Below, in pieces: positions 16,213 through 24,633 of a DNA stretch of 34,271 nt; within the stretch, counting starts at the first letter, position 1, and every line of letters begins with the position of its first letter. Under the pieces are notes generated by a model. It was not told the origin of the DNA. It saw only the letters and a program-made list of their open reading frames with translations, and did no database searches. Where the stretch lies: contig CAKOLT010000009.1 in the NCBI GenBank assembly GCA_934096315.1, positions 1 to 34,271 on the forward strand. Reading direction: 5' to 3'. The position numbers and the translations under genes were made by a program. The stretch is from an uncultured Bacilli bacterium. Its GTDB lineage: Bacteria > Bacillota_I > Bacilli_A > RF39 > UBA660.

Positions 16213-16236
16213 AAAAAAACACCCATAGGGGTATTT
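16213..16236 (-). terminator. Terminator after the SDR gene
   Basis: AAATACCC pairs with GGGTGTTT (one U-G pair) around a 4-base loop, then a T tract. The SDR stop codon (16235-16237) overlaps the start of the stem. Confidence 0.85.
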
Positions 16237-16984
16237 ATTTACTTTCTCTTTCTTGGATAAAAGAATTTATGCATAGTACTAATTTTAATGGCATTAAACG
16301 TGCAAGTACTTTATTTGCTTTCATATTTGGTGGAACAATTATTAATTTGTTTTTAAACATATTTGTAATTGCATATTCTGCTGCTTTTTTAGCGTCTAAT
16401 AGTTTTATATTGAATTTTACATTTGCTACTTCTTCAAAATTTGTTTTGACTGGTCCAGGACAGAATATTGATATTTTTACATTGGAATTGTCTTTTTTTA
16501 ATTCTTCATATATAGCAAGTGATAAGTTTAGTATATATGATTTAGTGGCATAATATGCTGCCATATAGGGCCCTGGCATGAAGCCTGCCATTGAAGCAAC
16601 ATTAAGTATTCTTCCCCTATCTTTTTTTATAAAATCTTTTAAAAATAGTTTTGTTAGAGTATGATATGCTTTTATGTTTAAGTCTATCATATCTAATTCT
16701 TTATCTAAAGATGTTTCACTGAAATTACCTGTAACCCCGAATCCAGCGTTATTTATTAAGATATCAATATCTTCATCTTTAAGACTTTCATATAGTTTAA
16801 GACAGTTTTCTTTCTTAGTTAAGTCTAAAACTATAGTTTTTACTTCAGTTTTTGAATTCTTGTACTCTTCTTCTAACTCTTTTTTATTACTTGATACTAC
16901 AAATAAGTCATATCCAAGATTTTCTAAAATGTGAGCCATCTCTTTTCCTATACCAGATGATGCTCCGGTTATTAATGCTTTCAT
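16235..16984 (-). CDS. Short-chain dehydrogenase/reductase (DltE/YqjQ-like)
   Basis: A 249-residue classical SDR with all motifs intact: TGASSGIG at 6-13 for NAD(P) binding, NNAG at 78-81, Asn103, Ser131 and the catalytic Tyr144/Lys148 (YYATK). CPGPVKTNF follows as in many NADP-dependent reductases. The C-terminal helix is hydrophobic and may touch the membrane. Substrate is unknown; similarity to DltE/YqjQ-type reductases is by general pattern. It follows the helical-bundle gene by 9 bp with an AAGGAGG site, so the two share a transcript. Confidence 0.92.
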   Translation of the reverse strand: MKALITGASSGIGKEMAHILENLGYDLFVVSSNKKELEEEYKNSKTEVKTIVLDLTKKENCLKLYESLKDEDIDILINNAGFGVTGNFSETSLDKELDMIDLNIKAYHTLTKLFLKDFIKKDRGRILNVASMAGFMPGPYMAAYYATKSYILNLSLAIYEELKKDNSNVKISIFCPGPVKTNFEEVANVKFNIKLLDAKKAAEYAITNMFKNKLIIVPPNMKANKVLARLMPLKLVLCINSFIQERESK

Positions 16985-16993
16985 AGTTCCTCC

Positions 16994-17431
16994 TTATAAG
17001 TATTTTTTTAGAAGTTCTATATTTTCTTCATTAAACTTTGATAATTTTCTGGCTAATTTTAATATGTCTTCATTAGCGTCATCTTTGAAATTATCTATTT
17101 TTTTAGTTATATCTATCTTTCCCATAGTTAAACCTTTTGTTAACATATCTGCTATTCTTGCATCAGAATTGTCTTTTAGTAGTTCTAATTTCATTTCCAT
17201 ATAAGCCATGGCTTCTGCAATTTTACTTTTTTCTTTAGGTTCTACTTTATGTTTTTTTAGTAATTTTTCACTTTCTTTAACAAAGTTTTCATAGCCTTTT
17301 AGTTGTCCTTCTACTATTTGTTTAATTTTGTTATCTTTTCCATTTAATTGTTTAATTAAACTTGTTAAATTTTCCATACCCATTTTTGAGTTTTGATAGA
17401 TATATAATAGTAATTCGTTGTTTTCGTTCAT
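16994..17431 (-). CDS. Uncharacterised helical-bundle protein
   Basis: A 145-residue, Lys/Glu-rich protein predicted to be four helices without membrane segments or signal. Helix spacing and conserved-looking NSDARIADMLTKGLTMGKIDI (near 90-110) recall ferritin-like/DUF2383 bundles, but no clear di-iron ligand set (ExxH) is visible, so this remains a guess. It has an AAGGAAG ribosome site and lies between the rplQ terminator and the SDR gene. No convincing promoter is seen in the 55 bp upstream. Confidence 0.75.
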   Translation of the reverse strand: MNENNELLLYIYQNSKMGMENLTSLIKQLNGKDNKIKQIVEGQLKGYENFVKESEKLLKKHKVEPKEKSKIAEAMAYMEMKLELLKDNSDARIADMLTKGLTMGKIDITKKIDNFKDDANEDILKLARKLSKFNEENIELLKKYL

Positions 17432-17482
17432 ATTATCTTCCTTTCATATTTATTATTCTCCTGATAATATGAATTTATACAG

Positions 17483-17508
17483 AAAAAAGTATAAGGCAAG
17501 CTTATACT
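17483..17508 (-). terminator. Terminator of the S10-spc-alpha operon
   Basis: AGTATAAG pairs with CTTATACT around a 5-base loop, followed by TTTTTTC. The rplQ stop codon is inside the first arm. It is the only convincing terminator I see after the rpsJ promoter 14 kb upstream. Confidence 0.88.
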
Positions 17509-17843
17509 AATTCTAAAATAACTTCTAATGCGTTATCTCCTTTTCTTTCTTTCATTTTAAGTATTCTTGTGTATCCACCATTTCTATCTTTATAACGTGG
17601 TGCTAAATCATTAAATACTTTATTTACACATACTTCATCATTGTGCAAGAATGCTAATGCTAATCTTCTTGATACTAAGTTACCTTTTTTACCATAAGAT
17701 ATCATTTTATCAAAACTTTTTCTAACTTCTTTTGCTCTTGTTTCTGTTGTTACTATTCTTTCATTTATAATAAGCTGTTTAGTTAGAGTAGCTAGCATAC
17801 TTCTTCTGTGTTTACATTCTCTTCCTAATTTTCTATAAGCCAT
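17502..17843 (-). CDS. rplQ: 50S ribosomal protein L17
   Basis: L17 is a bacterial large-subunit protein near the exit tunnel. The 113-residue protein starts with MAYRKLGRECKHRRSML and keeps TRAKEVR and YTRILK, typical of the family, and is slightly shorter than the usual 120. It is the last gene of the alpha block, 14 bp after rpoA, and carries the operon terminator over its stop codon. The cbiO/truA genes that often follow it in Bacilli are absent. Confidence 0.97.
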   Translation of the reverse strand: MAYRKLGRECKHRRSMLATLTKQLIINERIVTTETRAKEVRKSFDKMISYGKKGNLVSRRLALAFLHNDEVCVNKVFNDLAPRYKDRNGGYTRILKMKERKGDNALEVILELV

Positions 17844-17857
17844 AATAATCCTCCTTA

Positions 17858-18808
17858 CTAATCTTCGATTCTAAATGATAAGCCCATATCTTTTACTTTA
17901 TCTAATACTTCTTTTAATGACTTTTTACCTAAATTTCTTATTTTCATCATTTCGTTTTCGCTTTTATCTATTAAATCGTGTAATGTAAGAATACCTGCTC
18001 TTTTAAGACAGTTATAAGCTCTTACAGATAGATCTAAGTCATCTATTGATGTTTCTAATACTTTTAGGTTAGGATCTTCTATTTTAGATACCATTAATCC
18101 TGTAGCATCTGCTATTTCATTTAAGTTTGCTAATACTTGGAAGTGTTCGATTAATATCCTACTAGCAAGTGCTATTGATTCTTCCGGAGTAATAGATCCA
18201 TTAGTCCATACTTCTAATATTAACTTATCATAGTTATTGTTTTGTCCTACACGGGCATTTTCTACCTCATAGTTAATTCTTTCAATAGGAGCATATAAGC
18301 TATCTATTGCAATTACATTTGTTTTATTTCCAATTAATTTTTTGTTTTCTTCTGCTCTTACATAACCTCTGCCAGTTCCTACAGTCATTTCCATAGATAA
18401 TTTACCACCATCTGTAACTTCTGCAATTACTTGGTCTTTGTTAAATATTTCAATATCTGCATCTTGAATGATATCAGCTGCTGTTACAACTTTAGGACCT
18501 GTTACATCTAATCTAAGTATTTTTCCTTCATCTTTAGAATGGTTTTTAAGTACAATTGACTTTAAGTTAAGTACTATTGCAGTTACGTCTTCGATAACTC
18601 CATCTAATTTTTGGAATTCATGAGCTATTCCATCGATTTTAACTGATGTGATAGCATCCCCAGGAAGACTTGATAACATTACTCTTCTTAAAGCATTACC
18701 TAAAGTTGTACCAAAGCCTCTTTCTAAAGGTTCTATTTCAAATTTACCATAAAAATTATTTTTTACATATTCTTTTACTTTATATTCTGGTTTTTCAAAC
18801 TTTAACAT
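17858..18808 (-). CDS. rpoA: RNA polymerase alpha subunit
   Basis: Alpha dimerises to nucleate RNA polymerase assembly. The 316-residue protein has the N-terminal assembly domain (FGTTLGNALRRVMLSSLPG near 30-48) and a C-terminal DNA/activator-binding domain with LSVRAYNCLKRAGI, including the Arg that contacts UP elements. The start at 18808 was preferred because GGAG lies just upstream and MLKFEKPEY is the family's normal beginning; a longer reading frame extends into the rpsK junction. It follows rpsK by 20 bp. Confidence 0.98.
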   Translation of the reverse strand: MLKFEKPEYKVKEYVKNNFYGKFEIEPLERGFGTTLGNALRRVMLSSLPGDAITSVKIDGIAHEFQKLDGVIEDVTAIVLNLKSIVLKNHSKDEGKILRLDVTGPKVVTAADIIQDADIEIFNKDQVIAEVTDGGKLSMEMTVGTGRGYVRAEENKKLIGNKTNVIAIDSLYAPIERINYEVENARVGQNNNYDKLILEVWTNGSITPEESIALASRILIEHFQVLANLNEIADATGLMVSKIEDPNLKVLETSIDDLDLSVRAYNCLKRAGILTLHDLIDKSENEMMKIRNLGKKSLKEVLDKVKDMGLSFRIED

Positions 18809-18828
18809 TTTAACACACTCCTTTATTT

Positions 18829-19212
18829 TTAACCACGACGTCTTTTTGGTGGACGGCATCCATTATGTGGAATTGGTGTAACGTCAGTTATTGATTTTAC
18901 TTCTAAACCTGCAGTGGCTAGGGAACGTATTGCAGCCTCACGACCAGATCCTGGTCCTTTTACGAATACATTAACTATTTTCATTCCCATATCTACAGCT
19001 TTTTTTCCAGCAGATTCTGCAGCCATACCTGCTGCAAATGGTGTTGACTTTTTACTACCCTTAATTCCTTGAGTACCAGCAGAATCCCAACTAATTACAT
19101 TACCTTCTTTGTCAGTAATGGTTACTACTGTATTATTAAATGATGCGTATATATGTGCTTCACCTTCTGGTATATTTTTCTTTACTCTTTTTTTTCTTGC
19201 TTTATAAGCCAT
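18829..19212 (-). CDS. rpsK: 30S ribosomal protein S11
   Basis: S11 lies on the small-subunit platform beside 16S rRNA helix 45 and the mRNA path. The 127-residue protein has the family blocks AHIYASFNNTVVTITD, GPGSGREAAIRSL and the C-terminal TPIPHNGCRPPKRRRG. It sits in the usual rpsM-rpsK-rpoA order, 22 bp after rpsM, with an AGGAGG-type site. Confidence 0.98.
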   Translation of the reverse strand: MAYKARKKRVKKNIPEGEAHIYASFNNTVVTITDKEGNVISWDSAGTQGIKGSKKSTPFAAGMAAESAGKKAVDMGMKIVNVFVKGPGSGREAAIRSLATAGLEVKSITDVTPIPHNGCRPPKRRRG

Positions 19213-19234
19213 AATTAACTTACCTCCTTATAAA

Positions 19235-19603
19235 CTATTTTTTCTTATTTGCTTCTACTTTTCTTTTTCCGCCTCTAGCAGTTACGGCGTTTCTATTTGT
19301 TCTTTGTCCTCTAACTGGTAATTTCTTTTTATGTCTAATTCCTCTGTATGAATTTATTTCCATTTGTGTTTTTATATTCATACTTACTTCTCTTCTCAAA
19401 TCACCTTCAACTGGATATTTTTCTACTTCTCTTCTTATTCTTGCAATTTCATCATCTGTAAGGTCTTTTGCTTTTGTATTGATATCTACTTTTGCATCCT
19501 TAAGAATTTTATTAGATAGATTTCTTCCAATTCCATAAATGTAAGTTAGAGATATTTCTACTCTTTTATCGTTTGGTATTTCAATACCTTTAATACGTGC
19601 CAT
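19235..19603 (-). CDS. rpsM: 30S ribosomal protein S13
   Basis: S13 is at the small-subunit head and contacts L5 and P-site tRNA. The 122-residue protein shows GIEIPNDKRV at the start, the YGIG motif, and the basic tail with RGQRTNRNA that reaches toward the P site. Length is normal. It starts 18 bp after the rpmJ stop with AGGAGG. Confidence 0.98.
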   Translation of the reverse strand: MARIKGIEIPNDKRVEISLTYIYGIGRNLSNKILKDAKVDINTKAKDLTDDEIARIRREVEKYPVEGDLRREVSMNIKTQMEINSYRGIRHKKKLPVRGQRTNRNAVTARGGKRKVEANKKK

Positions 19604-19621
19604 AATTTAATTCCTCCTATT

Positions 19622-19735
19622 TTAACCTTGTTTTTGTTTGTGTTTTGGGTTTTCACAAATAACCATTACTTTTCCTTTACGTTTAATTACTTTACATTTA
19701 TCACATATAGGTTTAACTGAAGCTCTTACTTTCAT
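19622..19735 (-). CDS. rpmJ: 50S ribosomal protein L36
   Basis: A 37-residue gene. The product begins MKVRASVKPICDKC and has a zinc ribbon CxxC...C....H (CDKC, then CENPKH). This is the zinc-binding form of L36. It lies in its normal place between infA and rpsM, with an AGGAGG site 17 bp after infA. Confidence 0.97.
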   Translation of the reverse strand: MKVRASVKPICDKCKVIKRKGKVMVICENPKHKQKQG

Positions 19736-19752
19736 ATTATTTCCTCCTATTT

Positions 19753-19971
19753 CTACTTTTTATTGTAAATGATACGCCCATGTGTTAAATCAAATACTGA
19801 TAATTCGACAACTACGGTATCACCTGGTAGAATACGTATATTGTTAACGCGCATTTTACCAGAAACATGGGCTTCCACAGTGTGTCCGTTTTCAAGTTCT
19901 ACTTTAAATTTTCCACCTTTGATAATATCTACTACTTTACCTTGGGCTTCAATGATATCGTCTCTACTCAT
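19753..19971 (-). CDS. infA: Translation initiation factor IF-1
   Basis: IF-1 binds the ribosomal A site during initiation. The 72-residue S1-fold protein has the hallmark NGHTVEAHVSGKMR and RILPGD segments. The start at 19971 gives the standard length and has AGGAG at nine bases; an ATG three codons earlier sits directly on that site and is unlikely. It overlaps map by 8 bp. Confidence 0.97.
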   Translation of the reverse strand: MSRDDIIEAQGKVVDIIKGGKFKVELENGHTVEAHVSGKMRVNNIRILPGDTVVVELSVFDLTHGRIIYNKK

Positions 19972-20722
19972 AATTATCATCTCCTGTTAATATTTGATAT
20001 CCATCTTTTGTTACTAATATTGTATGTTCAAAGTGTGCTGATGGTCTATCATCTGCAGTTACTATTGTCCAATCATCATCTAGCATTTCTACATTTCTTG
20101 TTCCTAGATTTAACATCGGCTCAATAGCAATTGTCATTCCTTCTTTTAAGGTTATACCACTACCTTTAATACCATAGTTTGGTACATCTGGTTTTTCATG
20201 TAAATTAGTTCCTACTCCGTGTCCTACTAATTCTCTTACTACTCCAAGTTTATGTTTATGTGCATAACTTTCTATAGCGTATCCTATGTCACCTAATTTA
20301 CAACCTGCTTTTACTACATTTAATCCTTCATATAATGCTTTTTCTGTATGTTCTAATAGATATTCTTTATCTTTAGAAACGTCTCCTACAGGATAACTCC
20401 ATGCTGAATCTCCGTGATAACCTTTATAACATGCTCCAATATCTATACTAATTAGATCACCATTTTTTAGTTTTCTATTAGATGGTATTCCATGTACTAC
20501 TTCTTCATTTATTGAAGTGCATATACTAGCTGGAAAGCCATTATAGTTTTTGAAAGATGGTGTTGCACCACAAGATATTATAAATTCTTCGGCTAATTTA
20601 TCTAATTGTTTGGTAGTTATACCTGGTTTTATGTAATCTTTTAAATGCATGTGGGTTTTATATACTATATTACCTGCTTTTTTCATCAAAGATATTTCAT
20701 AATCACTTTTTATACTTATCAT
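19964..20722 (-). CDS. map: Type I methionine aminopeptidase
   Basis: It removes the initiator methionine from new proteins. The 252-residue protein has the five metal ligands of the family: Asp94, Asp105, His168, Glu201 and Glu232, with CTSINEEVVHGIP before them. There is no N-terminal zinc or SH3 extension, so it is the short type Ia form. The ATG overlaps the adk stop by one base (TAATG). Confidence 0.98.
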   Translation of the reverse strand: MISIKSDYEISLMKKAGNIVYKTHMHLKDYIKPGITTKQLDKLAEEFIISCGATPSFKNYNGFPASICTSINEEVVHGIPSNRKLKNGDLISIDIGACYKGYHGDSAWSYPVGDVSKDKEYLLEHTEKALYEGLNVVKAGCKLGDIGYAIESYAHKHKLGVVRELVGHGVGTNLHEKPDVPNYGIKGSGITLKEGMTIAIEPMLNLGTRNVEMLDDDWTIVTADDRPSAHFEHTILVTKDGYQILTGDDNYE

Positions 20723-21381
20723 TATTTGTTTAATATCTCCTCAATCTCATTAAATACATCTAATGCACTTTTTTCTTTTGTTACTTCTACTTTATGTAGT
20801 ACTTCTTTGTTTTGATAATATTCTATTAAATCTTTAGTTTTATTTAGATATGTATCAAATCTATTTAAGAATGTTTCTTCGTTGTCATCACTTCTTGCTT
20901 TTAATGGCATACCGCATCTATCACATATTCCTTCTTTTTTAGGCATAACGTCTTCGATTAGAAGGTTATATGATGCTCCACAAGAAGAGCATACTACTCT
21001 ACTTATTGTTCTTTTTAAAGCTAGTTCTTTGTCAATATCTAAGAATATTACTAATCCTAATTCTTTATTTATTCTTGATAATAATTCATCATACATCAAA
21101 GCTTGCACAGTATTTCGAGGATATCCATCTAATATATATCCGTTGTTGCAATCTTCTTTTTTTAATCTATTTTCTAGTAGTTTAAGTACTATTTCGTCTG
21201 TTATTAGATTGCCTTTTTCCATATCTTCTTTAATACTTAAGCCTAAAGGGGTAGCTTTACTTATTTCTTCTCTAAGTAAGTCCCCTGTTGATATATGAGG
21301 AATATTATACTTTTCACTAAGTAATTTAGATTGGGTACCTTTACCCGCTGCCGGTGGGGCAATAAATATAATATTCTTCAT
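20722..21381 (-). CDS. adk: Adenylate kinase, zinc-lid type
   Basis: It interconverts ATP, ADP and AMP. The 219-residue long-lid form carries four zinc cysteines (Cys131, 134, 153, 156) as in Gram-positive enzymes. The P-loop reads APPAAGKGT (8-16) where GPPGAGKGT is usual, so two loop glycines are alanine; the Lys and Thr are kept. DGYPRN replaces the commoner DGFPRT. Its AGGAG site lies inside the end of secY. Confidence 0.97.
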   Translation of the reverse strand: MKNIIFIAPPAAGKGTQSKLLSEKYNIPHISTGDLLREEISKATPLGLSIKEDMEKGNLITDEIVLKLLENRLKKEDCNNGYILDGYPRNTVQALMYDELLSRINKELGLVIFLDIDKELALKRTISRVVCSSCGASYNLLIEDVMPKKEGICDRCGMPLKARSDDNEETFLNRFDTYLNKTKDLIEYYQNKEVLHKVEVTKEKSALDVFNEIEEILNK

Positions 21382-21386
21382 TTTAT

Positions 21387-22649
21387 CTAACAGCTCCTTT
21401 TATGGTAATTTCTATTTATTAATCTGCTTTCTAATTGTCTATATGTCTCTAGGGCAACCCCTACTACAATTAGAATACCTGTACCACCAATATTTACTGA
21501 TGATGGTAGGTTTGTATTTAAGAAGTTACTAAATATTATAGGTAAGCCTGCGATTACTGAAATGAATATGGCTCCTAAAAAAGTAATTCTTCCTAATACT
21601 GTTTTTATATAATTTTGTGTTTCTTTACCTGGTCTAATTCCTGGTATATATCCACCTTGTCTATTTAAATTTTTTGATAATTCCTCTGGATTTATTTGTA
21701 AGAATGTATAGAAGTAACTAAAGAATATAATAACTGCTATATATACTATAAGTCCTTCGGGTGTTTTATAATTTAAGAAAGTGTTTGTGAATTTTACAAA
21801 ACCATTACTACTATCTAGTAAGCTTGCTACAAATGATGGTACTGAGAATATTACGGATGCAAATATTACTGGCATTACTGATGCTGAATTTAATTTGAAT
21901 GGTATATAATTTTGTTTAGCACCATATGCTGATAGTGTTTGGTTTGAGTATTGAATTGGGATTCTTCTTTCTGACTTTTCTATGAATACTATTCCTAATA
22001 TTATTGCAATATAGAATATTACAAATAGGATAAATGATACTATTCCTATAAATAGTTCTGAATTATCTAAGACTAAGGCTTTGAATGTATCAATAAACAT
22101 ACTTGGTACTGTGTTTATGATACCTGCCATTATTAGTAATGATATTCCATTTCCTATTCCTTTAGCTGTTATTTGGTCTCCAAGCCATAATAGGAATGCT
22201 GTACCTGCGGTTAATATTAGAGCAAGTCTCATATACTCTAGAGCTCCAGCATTTTTTACAAAGGCTACTGACATTGCAAAACCTTGTAAGAATGCTATAG
22301 CAAGTCCCATATATCTGTTTATTTTATTTATTTTTTGTCTACCTTCTGCACCATTTTTCTTTAATTCTGTAAAGTATGGCACAATATCCATTTGTAAGAT
22401 ACCTGTTATGATAGATGCAGATATATAAGGCATAACTCCTAGAGCAAATATAGAAAAGTTTTCTAAGGCTCCTCCCCCAATTGCGTCATATAATTCCCAA
22501 ATACCTAAACTTGATATTGCTCCTTGTGTTCCTGGTACTGGAATTGTAGTACCCACGATAAATATTAGTAATATTAGTAGTGTAAATCCTACTCTCTTTC
22601 TTAAATCAGCATTTTTTTTATTAAATAGTAATTTAAAGGTTTTTAACAT
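21387..22649 (-). CDS. secY: Preprotein translocase subunit SecY
   Basis: SecY forms the protein-export channel with SecE and SecG. The 420-residue protein has ten predicted membrane segments, and the typical RKRVGFTLLILLIF start, GIGNGISLLIMAGI segment and YNEWQ-equivalent loop region with EKSERRIPIQYSNQ. Its ATG directly follows the rplO stop, and its ribosome site lies inside rplO. Slightly shorter than the usual 430 residues. Confidence 0.98.
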   Translation of the reverse strand: MLKTFKLLFNKKNADLRKRVGFTLLILLIFIVGTTIPVPGTQGAISSLGIWELYDAIGGGALENFSIFALGVMPYISASIITGILQMDIVPYFTELKKNGAEGRQKINKINRYMGLAIAFLQGFAMSVAFVKNAGALEYMRLALILTAGTAFLLWLGDQITAKGIGNGISLLIMAGIINTVPSMFIDTFKALVLDNSELFIGIVSFILFVIFYIAIILGIVFIEKSERRIPIQYSNQTLSAYGAKQNYIPFKLNSASVMPVIFASVIFSVPSFVASLLDSSNGFVKFTNTFLNYKTPEGLIVYIAVIIFFSYFYTFLQINPEELSKNLNRQGGYIPGIRPGKETQNYIKTVLGRITFLGAIFISVIAGLPIIFSNFLNTNLPSSVNIGGTGILIVVGVALETYRQLESRLINRNYHKRSC

Positions 22650-23093
22650 CTAAATCACCTCTGTTTTTCCACCAACTGATTCTATTTTTTCTTTAGCGGT
22701 TTTTGTAAATTTGTTAGCTTTTACTGTTAATTTTTTGGTTATAGTACCATTTCCAAGAATTTTTATGCCGTCTAATTCTTTGTTTACTAGACCTTTTTCT
22801 TTTAATAATTCCATAGTTACAATTGTATTGTCATCAAATATTTCTAAATCTGATACATTTACTACACTGTATACAGTTCTAAAGTTATAATTGTTGAATC
22901 CTCTTTTTGATAATCTTCTAAATAGTGGTAATTGTCCTCCTTCGAATCCAGGTCTAACTCCTCCACCACTACGGGCGTTTTGTCCTTTATGACCTTTACC
23001 AGAAGTTTTTCCAAGTCCACTACCAATTCCACGTCCTACTCTTTTTCTTGTTTTTACTGCTCCAGCATTAGGGCTTATTTCATGTAATTTCAT
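22650..23093 (-). CDS. rplO: 50S ribosomal protein L15
   Basis: L15 binds 23S rRNA late in 50S assembly. The 147-residue protein begins MKLHEISPNAGAVKTRKRVGRG and contains the Gly/Lys-rich RGIGSGLGKTSGKGHKGQ region that threads into rRNA. It starts one base inside the rpsE stop (TAATG). rpmD (L30), which normally separates rpsE and rplO in Bacilli, is absent. Confidence 0.98.
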   Translation of the reverse strand: MKLHEISPNAGAVKTRKRVGRGIGSGLGKTSGKGHKGQNARSGGGVRPGFEGGQLPLFRRLSKRGFNNYNFRTVYSVVNVSDLEIFDDNTIVTMELLKEKGLVNKELDGIKILGNGTITKKLTVKANKFTKTAKEKIESVGGKTEVI

Positions 23094-23683
23094 TAGTCTC
23101 TTAACTCCTCTACTGTTTTTCCTCTAAGTTTTGCAATATGTGCAGGTGACTTTTGGTTTTTAAGGGCATTTAGAGTAGCTCTTGCCATGTTTATTTTAGT
23201 GCTAGAACCAAGACTTTTAGATAGTACATCTTTTACCCCAGCAAGTTCTAAAACGTCTCTAACTGGTCCTCCTGCTTTTACTCCAGTACCTTCGGTAGCT
23301 GGTTTAAGCATTACTCTTACTGCTCCTTCTTTCATGATTATTTCATGAGAAATTGTACGATTATCTATTAATTCAACATTTATTAAGTTTTTAGTAGCTG
23401 CTTGTGTAGCCTTTTTAACAGCATCTGGCATTTCTTTTGCTTTACCAGTTCCAAGTCCAACTTTACCTTTTCTATTTCCTACTACTACTGTAGCTGAGAA
23501 ACGGAATTGACGACCGCCTTTTACTACTTTTGTTACACGGTTAATAGAGATAACTTTGTCTTCTAGATCACTTTTTGGTTTTTCCATTCTTCTTGGTTTT
23601 CTTTTGTTTCCTTTGTTATCACTATGCTTTAAGTTTTTATTATTTTTTTCTTCACTACGTGTATTTTTTGTTTTTTCTTGCAT
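23093..23683 (-). CDS. rpsE: 30S ribosomal protein S5 with N-terminal extension
   Basis: S5 shapes decoding fidelity and the mRNA entry site. The conserved protein starts near LEDKVISINRVTKVVKGGRQFRFSA and ends in the normal place. At 196 residues it has about 35 extra N-terminal residues rich in Lys, Asn and Glu compared with the 166-residue form. The extended start is supported by TAAGGAGG at proper spacing. It is followed directly by rplO, with no rpmD. Confidence 0.97.
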   Translation of the reverse strand: MQEKTKNTRSEEKNNKNLKHSDNKGNKRKPRRMEKPKSDLEDKVISINRVTKVVKGGRQFRFSATVVVGNRKGKVGLGTGKAKEMPDAVKKATQAATKNLINVELIDNRTISHEIIMKEGAVRVMLKPATEGTGVKAGGPVRDVLELAGVKDVLSKSLGSSTKINMARATLNALKNQKSPAHIAKLRGKTVEELRD

Positions 23684-23698
23684 AGGTTTTCCTCCTTA

Positions 23699-24061
23699 TT
23701 AGAATTCTAATCCATTTTCACGTGCAGAGTCTGCTAGGGCTTTTACACGTCCATGGTATAGGTATCCGCCTCTATCGAATACTACTTTTGATATTTTAGC
23801 TTTTTTTGCTCTTTTTGCTAATTCTGCTCCAACAACTTTAGCGGCTTCTATATTTCCACCATTTTTAACTTTTAAGTCTTTTTCTAGTGTAGAAGCACTT
23901 ACTAAAGTAATGCCTTTTTCATCATCTATTATTTGAGCAGTAATGTTAGAGTTTGAACGAAATACATTTAATCTTGGTCTTTCGTTAGTACCACTTAGTT
24001 TTTCTCTAACTCTCTTATGTCTAATTAAACGCATTTTGTTTCTTGAAACTTTATTTATCAT
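23699..24061 (-). CDS. rplR: 50S ribosomal protein L18
   Basis: L18 binds 5S rRNA with L5 and L25. The 120-residue protein has the RRHKRVREKLSGT-like basic block (here LIRHKRVREKLSGTNERPRL), VFRSN and FDRGGYLYHGRVKALA near the end. It is in its usual position between rplF and rpsE. Confidence 0.98.
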   Translation of the reverse strand: MINKVSRNKMRLIRHKRVREKLSGTNERPRLNVFRSNSNITAQIIDDEKGITLVSASTLEKDLKVKNGGNIEAAKVVGAELAKRAKKAKISKVVFDRGGYLYHGRVKALADSARENGLEF

Positions 24062-24082
24062 AAGATTTCTCTCCTTTACTTA

Positions 24083-24622
24083 TTATTTAGATGCTTTCTT
24101 TCCTTCTTTACGACGAATTTGTTCTCCTTTATATCTGATACCTTTTCCTTTATAAGGTTCTGGTTTTCTTACTTTACGTACATTTGCAGCAAATTCTCCG
24201 ACTAAGCATTTATCTATTCCTTCTATTTCTATTTCGTTATTGCTTACTTGTTTAACAGTAAGTCCATTTGGTACTTCCATCTTTACGGGATGAGAGTATC
24301 CTGCCCCAATTGTTAAATTATTACCACTAACTGTAAAACGATATCCTACACCGATTATTTCTAATCCTTTTTTATATCCTTCAGATACCCCAATAATCAT
24401 ATTATTTATGTTTGCATTAGTAGTACCATGCATTTTATTAGTGAATTTATCATCTTTTAATTTTTCAACTGATAACTCATTACCATTTACGTTTACTTTA
24501 AGAGTTTTAATAATATCTAATTTTAATTCTCCCTTAGGGCCTTTTACAGTAATACTGTTATCTAGTAATTCTACATTAACATTATCTGGTATTGTTAAAA
24601 TTCTTTTTCCAATACGACTCAT
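24083..24622 (-). CDS. rplF: 50S ribosomal protein L6
   Basis: L6 sits near the factor-binding site at the base of the L7/L12 stalk. The 179-residue protein has the duplicated L6 fold and the C-terminal signature EPYKGKGIRYKGE. The start at 24622 (MSRIGKR) has AAGGAGG and gives normal length; a frame open six codons further upstream overlaps rpsH. Confidence 0.98.
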   Translation of the reverse strand: MSRIGKRILTIPDNVNVELLDNSITVKGPKGELKLDIIKTLKVNVNGNELSVEKLKDDKFTNKMHGTTNANINNMIIGVSEGYKKGLEIIGVGYRFTVSGNNLTIGAGYSHPVKMEVPNGLTVKQVSNNEIEIEGIDKCLVGEFAANVRKVRKPEPYKGKGIRYKGEQIRRKEGKKASK

Positions 24623-24633
24623 TTTTTTCCTCC

